DNA of 64,000 nucleotides, from the NCBI GenBank assembly GCA_016712565.1, contig JADJQU010000003.1, positions 372,001-436,000 on the forward strand, written 5' to 3'. The notes under the pieces were generated by a model. That model was not told the origin of the DNA. It worked only from the letters and a program-made list of their open reading frames with translations, and made no database searches. Shown here in pieces: positions 1-9,117 of the stretch. The translations under genes were made by a program, and so were the position numbers. The stretch comes from Planctomycetota bacterium (GTDB lineage Bacteria > Planctomycetota > UBA1135 > GCA-002686595). Each line of letters begins with the position of its first letter. The first letter of the stretch is position 1.

Positions 1-568
1 GTCGGCCGCCGCGGCCGGGAAACCCGCGGGCCAGTAGCCACGGGCGGATCCGGGGATTTCCCCGTCGGGCCCGCAGAGACTTCCGCCGGCAGGGGCCTCC
101 CAGGCCCTTGAGGCAGTCCCTCTCGCGGTTTCGCGCGGTTCGCCTCGCCAGGGGACTCTTGCGGCGGACGGCCAGGGGGCGCGGGGGCGCGAAGTGCGCC
201 CCCGCGCCCCTGTGTTTTCCACAGTTCCCGCCGCCAGACGTGTCAGCTCCGTCGGCGTCCTTGGGGAATTTCCGCCCGGCCGAGGGCCCTGTCCCGCGCC
301 GGAGGGCCTCCCGCCGGGGTGGAGGGCCGGGGGCTCCCGGAATTTCCCTGGCTCCCTAGACTTCGGACATCGAACCCACGGCCTCCACGGGGAGGACGGC
401 CGGTGCCCAAGGCACCTGCGCCGTGATTCCCGTGAACACGCCGCTGCCGATCTCGCGCGGGCGCCACGCAGGGCTCGCCGGGCGCGAACCGAATCCGATG
501 CAGTTGTCCCACGCTCCACGGGCCCTGGCTCGGCGGAGTGGTTGCCGCGGAGAGAAAGAAGTCGACCC
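1..568. other. Left-edge stretch without a supported gene
   Basis: Open frames run through this stretch on both strands, but none has protein-like composition or a family motif that I recognise. The frame of the next gene stays open upstream to about position 194, but that part is proline/arginine-rich and looks like noise from high GC. A purine-rich stretch at about 549-560 probably belongs to the ribosome binding site of the gene starting at 569. Confidence 0.4.
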
Positions 569-1726
569 GTGACGAGTCCGAGGAAGTTCCTGGCGCGCGA
601 GCGGCCCAAGGCGCCGCGGGATCCCGCGGCCATCGGCGTTTCGGCGCCCGCCCCTGCCGCGCCGGCGGCGATCCCGCTCGACCCAGACAGGGAACCCGGA
701 AGCGCGCACGCCGGCCTGCACGAAGAGCTGCCCGGTCCCGGGGCCCACGGTCTGGCGCCGACCGAGATCGGCGCGTTGCTCGACACCGCGCTCGGCGTGG
801 CGAGCGGCGCAGCTCCCGAACCTGAGGGCGAATCCCCGCGCGCCGGTGAGCGTTGGCGCGCGCTGCTGGGCGGCATGGGGCCCCGCGAAGTGCTCGCGCG
901 CCTGCTGCAGGGCGACCCCCTGGAATTGCGGCGCGTGGTGGCCGCGCGCCTCGCGGCGGGCGCCTACCTGTTCGACGCCGATCGCGTGCACCTGCGGGCC
1001 CTGGCCCACTGCGCGCGGCGGGCCGTTCGCTACCGAGGCAACCCGCCCCTGGCCCCTTGGCTCGTGCTGCAAGTGGATCAGGCTCTGGCCGACCTGCTGC
1101 GTGAGGATCTGCAGGCGGAACGGCGCGGCGCCGTCCTGGAGGAACCCGAGTCGGCGGTGTTGTCGGACCTGGCGCGGCCCCTGGGGCTCGATCCGGCGAC
1201 CATGCGACGCGTGTGCCTGACCCACAACCTGCTGCCCGATGCGGAGCGCCAGGCCTTTCACGCCCTGGTGATCGCGGGCAAGTCCCTGGAGCAAGTGGCC
1301 CTGGAGCAGGGCGCCAGCGGTGTCGAAATCGCGCGCCGCGCGCGCCGCGGACTCGAGGCCGTGCTGATTGCCGCGGGCGCCCACGGACGCACGCGCCCGG
1401 AGGAGGGGCGGGTCGAAGAGGGGCGGGTCCCCGAGCCCGAGGTCCAGGATTCCGCGGGCCTCCAGAACCCAGCCATTTCCGAGGCCCCGCCGCGCGAGGA
1501 GCGCCGTTTCCCGCCCGGTGGTCGGCCCGGCAGAGCCCCGTCGCCCCAACCCGCGACGGAAGCGCCGCGGTCGCGACGCCGGGCCCGCCGAGCACTTCCC
1601 GCGCTCGCCACGACCTCCGCAAGACCAGCTCGCCGCGACCCGACACCGACCGATCCCGCTAGCCCCAGCACCAGCACCGACACGCCATGGAACCCCGATC
1701 CACGCCCTCCAACCTCTCCCGCTTGA
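569..1726 (+). CDS. Divergent sigma-70-like protein (385 aa), first gene of a three-gene unit
   Basis: I infer a regulatory protein related to sigma factors. Residues about 104-280 look like a sigma core. A region-2-like helix block holds a YRG motif (155-157) and the PWL and ADLLRED motifs. A region-4-like block starts LPDAERQAF (222-230) and runs through GKSLEQVA to RRARRGLEAVL, matching the usual region-4 helix-turn-helix layout. The first ~100 residues and the last ~100 are alanine/proline/arginine-rich and unlike any domain I know. GTG at 569 is chosen because the purine-rich GGAGAGAAAGAAG lies just upstream; the open frame extends further 5'. The gene overlaps the next one by 40 bases. 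A clear paralogue lies at 34833-35582, also overlapping its downstream partner. The region-2 DNA-melting motifs are weak, so it may not be a functional sigma factor. Confidence 0.72.
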   Translation: MTSPRKFLARERPKAPRDPAAIGVSAPAPAAPAAIPLDPDREPGSAHAGLHEELPGPGAHGLAPTEIGALLDTALGVASGAAPEPEGESPRAGERWRALLGGMGPREVLARLLQGDPLELRRVVAARLAAGAYLFDADRVHLRALAHCARRAVRYRGNPPLAPWLVLQVDQALADLLREDLQAERRGAVLEEPESAVLSDLARPLGLDPATMRRVCLTHNLLPDAERQAFHALVIAGKSLEQVALEQGASGVEIARRARRGLEAVLIAAGAHGRTRPEEGRVEEGRVPEPEVQDSAGLQNPAISEAPPREERRFPPGGRPGRAPSPQPATEAPRSRRRARRALPALATTSARPARRDPTPTDPASPSTSTDTPWNPDPRPPTSPA

Positions 1727-2295
1727 TGCACGACCTTTCCCTCCGCGAGGGCGAGGACCTGCAGCGGGCACTGGCGGAATCCACCGCCCTGCTCGCGCGC
1801 CTGACCCTGGGGGCGCCGTCGCGAAGACAGGCGGGCGGAGCCCCCAGCGACATCGCCACCCTGGAGCGAGCCCAGCGGGAACTGGATCGCATCGTGGCGG
1901 GGGAATTGGCGCGCCTGTGCCGACAGGCGGCCGCCGCCGGTTCCTGGGTGGCCGAGGGGCCGCGGCGTGCCCACGGTTTCGCGCTCCCCGTCGCCCCAGG
2001 GGAACTGGCGCGGCTCCTCGACGACGAACTTCGCTGCGCGGAACAACTCCAGTGCCTGCCCGAGGCGGAGCAGGATCGTCTGCGCGAGCTGTGCACCCGC
2101 CTGGCCGCGGGGGAATGCGATCGGCCTGCCTTCCGCGCCGCGGCGGAAGGGCTCGAAGCACGCCTGGGGGACCTGCCGGGGGATTTGCCGGGCCAGGCAG
2201 GGCGGGCCGCCGTGCGCAGCCGTTGCGGCGGACGGCCTGCTCCACCGGATTCCAGCGCCCGAGAACCCAGGTCCGTCGATCCCGAGGGCCCCTAG
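1687..2295 (+). CDS. Small partner protein of the sigma-like gene (202 aa), unknown function
   Basis: I do not recognise a named family. The protein is largely helical and alanine/leucine/arginine-rich, without membrane segments, signal peptide or cysteine clusters. Residues about 50-80 contain the stretch LERAQRELDRIVAGELARL followed by CRQAAAA, which resembles KVERELLASYRCELGFLLRQAA of the protein at 35536-36477. Both follow a sigma-like gene with a 40-47 base overlap, so I infer that the pair is a conserved unit and that this protein binds or controls the sigma-like protein. The C-terminal 40 residues are low-complexity. The start at 1687 lies inside the upstream gene, which suggests coupled translation. 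Only 23 bases separate it from the next gene. Confidence 0.6.
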   Translation: MEPRSTPSNLSRLMHDLSLREGEDLQRALAESTALLARLTLGAPSRRQAGGAPSDIATLERAQRELDRIVAGELARLCRQAAAAGSWVAEGPRRAHGFALPVAPGELARLLDDELRCAEQLQCLPEAEQDRLRELCTRLAAGECDRPAFRAAAEGLEARLGDLPGDLPGQAGRAAVRSRCGGRPAPPDSSAREPRSVDPEGP

Positions 2296-2318
2296 AGCGA
2301 CCTCACCACCCCAGCGCC

Positions 2319-5291
2319 ATGGATCACCGTCCCACGGATGCCCTGGAGATGCTCCTGCCCGACGCCGCGCCCCAGTTCTGGCAGCGCGCGCAAAGGGTGA
2401 CCACGTTTCTGCGGCTGCTCTCCGACGACGGACGCGGCTCCGGGGCCGCGAGCGTGGGCGTCAGCCTGGCCAGGGCCCATGGGGAGTTCGAGCGCGCGGC
2501 CTCCCAGCGCCTGGCCCGCATCCACGAGGAATTGCTGCGCCACCACCTGTACGCCCTCCTGGGGCCGGACTCGTTCCTCCATTGCGGCGAGTGCGAGGGT
2601 CCCCTGCAGCAGGCGTGGAGCGCCCTGGAGGAGGAGCGGGGCGAGACCGACGGGTTGTGTCACGTTCCCATGCCGGGCGAGCGCACCGAGCAAGTCGTCC
2701 GTCGCCTGATCGAGGGTCTGGAGCACGCGGGGGCCGGTTCAGCGCGCGTCGGTCTGTGGCGCGCGCGCCTGGCGCGGGCCGAGGCCGGTCCCCTGGCCGG
2801 GGAGCGCGCCCACCGATCCCTGCTGGAGAGCGTGGCGGACCGCGGCACGCCAGGGGGGCGTGCTCCCGCGGGGCTTGGGTCGCGGGCCCTGGCGGGCATG
2901 CTCGAATGCCAACTGGACCGCGGAGCCGTGCGGCTGGCCCGCGCGCGACTGGAGGAGGAGGGTGCCCGCGCGCTTTCGGATCCACGCCTGCGACGGCTCG
3001 CGGCCTGGACCCGCGCCCTGTGCGGCGACGACGGTGGCGCGCGCGCCTTGCTCGGATTCGCGACCCACGGGCGTCGCCGCCTTCCGCGCCCACTGGCGGA
3101 ATTGCGCGCCCGCGTGCCGGCCTTCGCGGCCTGCTTCTCGGGGCAGCCCAGCGCTTCGACGGCGCGCAGTTCCTTCAGTTCCACGGAGGGCCTCGACCTG
3201 GTCTGCGAGGGTGGCGCGGCGCCCGGTTTCCCCGAGGCGGTGCACCCGCTGGGCGCGGACGCGACGGCCACGGGCCTGGCGGCCGCGGCGGCCCTGGCCC
3301 GCGGCAGCTTCGGAGCGACCCTGTTCGCCGCCTGGGTCCTGGTGTCGCCCGGTCGAGCCCGACTGGCGGCCCACGCGGTCGCGCCGGCCTTGGCAGGCAG
3401 GCTGCGCGACTGGCGCCAGGCGCGCGAGGGCGTCTGGTCCGATCGCCGCGAGCCGGAGGCCCAATTGCTCGCGGACGCCCAGTCGCGCATCGTCCATCGC
3501 CTGGGTGCCGACGAAGGCGCCGCCGGTCCGCGGAATCCCATCGATCCCCAGGGGATCCGGGCCGCGGCCCTGGTGCCGGTGACGGACGCGGCGGGCGATG
3601 TGCTCGGTTGGCTGCATTGGGAGTTCGAACACCACCTCGTTCCGTCCCAGGCGCGCCTCTGGAGCCTGTCGCGAACCTGGCGCGGGCGCCTGGAACCCAA
3701 GGCTCCGCCGCCGCTCTCCGTCCTGCCTCGAGCCCCCGAAGTCGAGGGCTCGATCGCGGCCGCGGTCCTGGGCGGCTTCGTGGACGGCCTCAATCTGAAG
3801 ACCACCCAACGGCGCTGGTCGGCGTTCCTGGTGGGGGAGCAGGGGCCCGTGCTGGTGGCCCAGGGAGGCTCGGGCTTCGAGGCCGAAGACGAAGGAGCCG
3901 ACTTGGGCCTCGGCCTCGAACCACCCGCGGCGAGCGAAGGGGGCCCGAACCGTGGGCTCGACGGCCCGGCGACCCAGGGCGTCGCGCCGCGCCGATCGGG
4001 AAACGCGGGCGGCGAGGACGCACTCTCCCGTGGCCGCGCCGTGGCGCGGGCCGTCGCCAGTGGACAGTCCGTCAGCTTCGGCGAAGGGGAGGCTCGGCTC
4101 GCCCTGCATCCCGGGGCGGCCAGCGGCGTCGCCGTGCCTCTCGGGGTCGGCGGTCGCGTGGCCGGGGCATGGCTCGTCGAGTCGCGTCGGCGCCGTGATT
4201 TCGGCCCCGCGGACGTGGCTCGATTCGAAGCACGGGCCAGGGCTGTGACGCCCGAGCTGTTGGCCGCGCGCTTCCGCGTCTGGCACCGTGCGCGCTTCGG
4301 CCACGACGTGCACGTGGAAAGCAGCGTGCCCGTGGCCGGGCTCGGGCCCGGCCCCCTGGTGGCCCTGGCCGCCTCGCGGGCGACGGTGGCCCTCAGCGGT
4401 CCCCTGGGGTCGGGGCGGCGCACCCTGGCCCGACGCTTGCACTTCGAAGCCGGCCGACGGGGCGCGCAGCTCCACGGGACCGTGCTCGGCTCTCCCGAGC
4501 TGGAATCGAGGCTCTGCGTGCCCGGCGACTCGGCCGAGACCGCGCCGGACCTGATCGTCGAGGGCGTCCTCGATGCGCCGCGCGAGGCCCAACTGCGCCT
4601 GGCGCGCCACCTGGAGCACCAGCGACCGGCGGGTCCGCGGCTCTTTCTCCTGTTGGAGTCGCCGGTGAGGGCCGCCGTCGAGCAAGGTCGCCTGGCGCCG
4701 GAACTGGGCTGGCTCGCCTCCCAGGTGGAGCTCTGCATCGCGCCCCTGGCCCAGCGTCGGCGGGAGATCGTCCCCCTCGCGCGGCTGTTCGCGGCCCACT
4801 ACGCCGCGGAGGGCGCGGTGCGCGCGCCCCGGTTGGAGGACTCGGCCCTGGCGTTCCTGTGGCGTCAATCCTGGACTGGCAACGTGCGCGAACTCGCGCA
4901 GTGGATGTACCGGCTCGTGCTGTGCCACCCCGACCGGGACGTCGATGGTCGGATCCTCGAGGAACTGGCCCTGGGCTTCGGCCATCCCTTCCAGCGCCGC
5001 CTTCCTTCGCGCGGTCCCGAGCGCGAGCTCCTGGTGTCGGCCCTGGAGTGCACGATGAACGGCAAGGGCAACTGGAACAAGACGCGCGCGGCGCTGTACC
5101 TGGGCTGGGACACGGACACGCTGCAAAGTCGAATGCAGGAGGCGGGGCTCGGCCCGAACCCGGCCGAAGTCGCGTCCGCGGGACCCCCGAGGTCGGAACT
5201 CGCGGGCTCCGATCTCGCGGACTCGCCCCTTGACGCACTCTCCGCCGTCGCTCCGGCGGCGGGGGAGGAGTCCTCGGTGCCCGGCCCCTGA
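2319..5291 (+). CDS. GAF / degenerate AAA+ / Fis-HTH regulator (990 aa)
   Basis: The C-terminal half follows the NtrC-type enhancer-binding layout but has lost its key motifs. The P-loop reads GPLGSGRRT (694-702), with Arg replacing the Walker A lysine. The Walker B area reads DLIVEGVLDAP (744-754), without the DE pair. The segment between them is too short for a GAFTGA loop. The lid motif WTGNVREL (852-859) and a Fis-type helix-turn-helix beginning NKTRAALYLGWD (920-944) are well kept. Two GAF-like segments, ending near LVPVTDAAGDVLGWL (~430) and GVAVPLGVGGRVAGAWL (~615), precede the AAA+ part; residues 1-300 are unassigned. I infer a DNA-binding, sensory regulator that cannot hydrolyse ATP normally or engage sigma54. 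It is probably co-transcribed with the two genes upstream. The ATG at 2319 follows the previous stop by 23 bases. Confidence 0.75.
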   Translation: MDHRPTDALEMLLPDAAPQFWQRAQRVTTFLRLLSDDGRGSGAASVGVSLARAHGEFERAASQRLARIHEELLRHHLYALLGPDSFLHCGECEGPLQQAWSALEEERGETDGLCHVPMPGERTEQVVRRLIEGLEHAGAGSARVGLWRARLARAEAGPLAGERAHRSLLESVADRGTPGGRAPAGLGSRALAGMLECQLDRGAVRLARARLEEEGARALSDPRLRRLAAWTRALCGDDGGARALLGFATHGRRRLPRPLAELRARVPAFAACFSGQPSASTARSSFSSTEGLDLVCEGGAAPGFPEAVHPLGADATATGLAAAAALARGSFGATLFAAWVLVSPGRARLAAHAVAPALAGRLRDWRQAREGVWSDRREPEAQLLADAQSRIVHRLGADEGAAGPRNPIDPQGIRAAALVPVTDAAGDVLGWLHWEFEHHLVPSQARLWSLSRTWRGRLEPKAPPPLSVLPRAPEVEGSIAAAVLGGFVDGLNLKTTQRRWSAFLVGEQGPVLVAQGGSGFEAEDEGADLGLGLEPPAASEGGPNRGLDGPATQGVAPRRSGNAGGEDALSRGRAVARAVASGQSVSFGEGEARLALHPGAASGVAVPLGVGGRVAGAWLVESRRRRDFGPADVARFEARARAVTPELLAARFRVWHRARFGHDVHVESSVPVAGLGPGPLVALAASRATVALSGPLGSGRRTLARRLHFEAGRRGAQLHGTVLGSPELESRLCVPGDSAETAPDLIVEGVLDAPREAQLRLARHLEHQRPAGPRLFLLLESPVRAAVEQGRLAPELGWLASQVELCIAPLAQRRREIVPLARLFAAHYAAEGAVRAPRLEDSALAFLWRQSWTGNVRELAQWMYRLVLCHPDRDVDGRILEELALGFGHPFQRRLPSRGPERELLVSALECTMNGKGNWNKTRAALYLGWDTDTLQSRMQEAGLGPNPAEVASAGPPRSELAGSDLADSPLDALSAVAPAAGEESSVPGP

Positions 5292-5352
5292 GCGGGCCCG
5301 CGGGAGGGGAGCTCCGTGCCCAACGGCGTCCGGGATCCGTACCCTGGCTTCC

Positions 5353-6468
<1,116 letters not shown>

Positions 6469-6532
6469 TGTCCTGACCCAAAAGCACGCCGACCAAGTCG
6501 GCCCGCCGTCGTCTCCGCGCCTTCGCGGCAGG

Positions 6533-7344
6533 CTAAACCAAAACCTTTGGGGCCCCTTGGCCGGCTGCGGGTCGTTGCGCCTCCGGGGGGGGGGGGGGGG
6601 GGTCTTGCGGGAGGGACCAGGTTTTAGCCCCTGCTCCAGGAGTCCGGCGATCGTCCGCGCGGCCGCGGCCGGATCGGGATTGGAGAGGATCGCCGAGCCC
6701 ACGGCGGCGCGCCCGACGCGTTCCAGCTCGCCGACGCTCTCCACGTCGATGCCGCCGATGGGGAACACCGGCAGGCTGGAGGCTTCCTGGGCGAGCCAGC
6801 AGGCCTCCGCCCCCAGTCCGCGGCTGTAGCCCTTGGTGGCGCTGGCGCGGAAGGGGCCGAAGCCCAGGTAGTCGCAGGGTTCCTCCTCGGCGCGCACCAC
6901 CTGGGCGGCGCTGTGGGTGGAGAGGCCGATCAGGGCGTCCGGTCCCAGGAGCCGCCGGGCGAGGGAGGGCGGAGTGTCGTCCTGGCCCAGGTGCACCCCC
7001 GCCAGGCCTTCGTCCCGGAGGGCCATGGCCACGTCCACGCGGTCGTTGGCGATCACGGGGACGTCGCGGCCCGCGGCGCGCACGAGCTGGAGCACCCGCC
7101 GGCACCATTCCCAGGTTTCGCGGGCCTCGCTCGCGGCCGCGGAGGCGGGCGTGGGCCGCAGGGGGTCCTGACCGTGCGGGGCAGCCTTGGGGCGCACCTG
7201 GATCAGATCCACCCAGGGGAGCACCCGCCCCAGGACCTCCAGGGGATCCCGCTCGCCGCACAGCCGCGGCGTGAAAATCAGGTAGAGCCGGGCCCGGGCC
7301 AGGAGGGTGCGCGCGGTGCGCGGGTCGAAGGGCTTGCTCTCCAT
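6533..7344 (-). CDS. thiE: Thiamine-phosphate synthase ThiE (3' end uncertain)
   Basis: ThiE joins HMP-PP and the thiazole phosphate to make thiamine monophosphate. Family motifs are clear: DLIQVRPK, VPVIANDRVDVA, AGVHLGQDDTP, IGLSTHSAAQV, DYLGFGPFRASATKG and FPIGGI. The conserved domain ends near 6630. Beyond it lies an 18-base G tract (C on the coding strand). Read as given, the frame has no stop until 5749, deep inside oppositely oriented queA. A one-base length change in the tract would instead end the protein at 6533, giving about 270 residues, closer to the family; I use that end. The ATG at 7344 gives a sensible N-terminus. It diverges from the FG-GAP gene at 7426. Confidence 0.85.
6585..6602. 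repeat. 18-base G homopolymer at the 3' end of thiE
   Basis: An uninterrupted run of 18 G lies in the queA/thiE convergent region, within the last codons of thiE as read. It decides where thiE stops: unshifted the frame runs to 5749, shifted by one base it stops at 6533. It is either an assembly or sequencing length error or a slippage-prone tract. Confidence 0.9.
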
Positions 7345-7425
7345 GGATCTTGCGCCGGGGACACGGACGCGGGTTCGCATCGCCGCTCCCATGGGCCACA
7401 ATAGGACCCAAGGCGACGACCCACC

Positions 7426-9117
7426 ATGCTCTGCCTCTCCCTCACCCCGCTGCTGCTGGCGTTCCAGGCCCCTCCGGTTCCGCCCCCCGCGCAGCGCCCG
7501 GCGGCGCCGTTGTTCCTCGCCGACGAGGCAGAGGCGCTGCCCGGCGTGACCACGACCTGCGGCAGCCGCGCCAAGGACTACATCCTGGAGGTCAACGGCG
7601 GCGGCGTGGGGCTCGCCGACTTCGACAACGACGGCGACCCCGACCTCGTGGTGGTCGACGGATCGACCCTGGAGCGCGTCGCCAAGGGCGAGCCCGGATT
7701 CCCGCCGCGCGTGTTCCTGAACGACGGCACGGGCCGCTTCACGCCCGCGGGCGAAGCCTGGGCGATGGGCGGCGGCCGCTGGGGCATGGGACTGGCGACC
7801 GGCGACGTCGACGGCGACGGGTTCGTCGACCTGGCGATCACCCAGTGGGGGCCGACCCGTCTGTTCCTGAACCGCGGCGGCAAGGGCCTCGCAGAAGTGA
7901 CCGACAAGGCCGGCTTCGTCGGCTCCCGCTGGGGCACCTCGGCGGCCTTCCTCGATGCCGACCGCGACGGGGCCCTGGATCTGGCGGTGATCAACTACCT
8001 GGTGTTCGATCCGGCCGTGGTGCCGAAGCCCGGCGGCGACTGCACCTGGAAGAGCTACCCGGTCATGTGCGGTCCCGAGGGCCTCGTGCCCCAGCACGAC
8101 CAGTTCTACCGGGGGCTCGGCGACGGCCGCTTCGAGCACGCCACGGAGAAGGCGGGCTTCGTGCCCAGCGAGGCGGGGTACGGCCTGGGCGTGATGACCG
8201 TGGACTACGACGCCGACGGCGACACGGACCTCTACGTGGCCAACGACTCGACGCCCAACCACCTGTGGGAGAACCAGGGCGACGGCACCTTCGTGGAGCG
8301 CGGATTCCAGCGCGGCGTGAGCCACGACGCCAACGGCAAGGAGCAAGCCAGCATGGGAATCGCGAGCGGCGACCTCGACGGCGACGGCCGCGACGAGCTC
8401 CTGGTGACGAACTTCTCCGGGGAGTCGATCGCGCTCTACGCCTCGAAGGGCCGGCTGGGATTTCGCGAGCGCTCGTCGAGCACGGGACTCGCCGGGCCGT
8501 CGTTGCGCGCGCTGTCGTGGGGCACTTCGTTCGTCGATGTGGACCTCGACGGCGACCTCGATGCGTTCGTGTTCAACGGCCACGTCTACCCCCAGGCCGA
8601 CCTCTCGGGCACCGACACGAGCTACGCGCAGCAGGATCAGCTGTTCGTCAACGACGGCGCGGGCAAGTTCTCCGTCGAACCCCTGTCGAACGATCCGCCG
8701 CGCGTGTCGCGGGCCTCGGCCCACGGGGACATCGACGGGGACGGCGACGTGGACATCGTTGCCCTGGAGCTCGACGGCGCCGTGCGCGTGCTCCGCAATC
8801 GTTTGGACGCGTTCAGTCACCCCCCGGAGGGTCCGCTCCGGACGCGGCACTGGCTCGGCGTGCGCTTGAAGGGCCGAGGCAAGAACACGCAGGCGCTCGG
8901 CGCGCGCGTGCGCGTCGAATGGGAAACCGGATCGCGCTGGTGCGAGGTGCGCACCAGCGGCGGCTACCAGGCCAGCATCCCGGCGGAAGTGCACTTCGGG
9001 CTCGGCGCGGTGTCGACGGCACGGCGCGTGCTCGTGCGTTGGCCCAGCGGCAAGGAGACGCAGATCGAGGACGTCGCGGTGGACCGCGTGCTCGTCCTCG
9101 AGGAGTCTCCGCAGTGA
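7426..9117 (+). CDS. Secreted FG-GAP/VCBS repeat protein with UnbV/ASPIC domain (CRTAC1-like)
   Basis: The 563-residue protein opens with a hydrophobic signal sequence (MLCLSLTPLLLAF). It then carries a series of calcium-binding FG-GAP/VCBS repeats of the type DFDNDGDPDLVVVDG, GDVDGDGFVDLAI, DYDADGDTDLYVAND, GDLDGDGRDELLVTN, DVDLDGDLDAFVFNG and GDIDGDGDVDIVALE. The C-terminus has the ASPIC/UnbV pattern (WLGVRLKGRGKNTQALGARVRVE, then TSGGYQASIPAEVHFGLG and VLVRWPSG). Such proteins are abundant extracellular or periplasmic beta-propellers in Planctomycetota; their ligands are mostly unknown. The gene overlaps the next one by four bases (GTGA), so the two are probably translated together. Confidence 0.92.
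   Translation: MLCLSLTPLLLAFQAPPVPPPAQRPAAPLFLADEAEALPGVTTTCGSRAKDYILEVNGGGVGLADFDNDGDPDLVVVDGSTLERVAKGEPGFPPRVFLNDGTGRFTPAGEAWAMGGGRWGMGLATGDVDGDGFVDLAITQWGPTRLFLNRGGKGLAEVTDKAGFVGSRWGTSAAFLDADRDGALDLAVINYLVFDPAVVPKPGGDCTWKSYPVMCGPEGLVPQHDQFYRGLGDGRFEHATEKAGFVPSEAGYGLGVMTVDYDADGDTDLYVANDSTPNHLWENQGDGTFVERGFQRGVSHDANGKEQASMGIASGDLDGDGRDELLVTNFSGESIALYASKGRLGFRERSSSTGLAGPSLRALSWGTSFVDVDLDGDLDAFVFNGHVYPQADLSGTDTSYAQQDQLFVNDGAGKFSVEPLSNDPPRVSRASAHGDIDGDGDVDIVALELDGAVRVLRNRLDAFSHPPEGPLRTRHWLGVRLKGRGKNTQALGARVRVEWETGSRWCEVRTSGGYQASIPAEVHFGLGAVSTARRVLVRWPSGKETQIEDVAVDRVLVLEESPQ

Noticed and set aside
370..400. T-arm-like sequence GGGTTCGAT on the minus strand, possible tRNA
   Set aside because: The flanking bases do not pair to form a T stem, and no acceptor or anticodon arm can be built around it.
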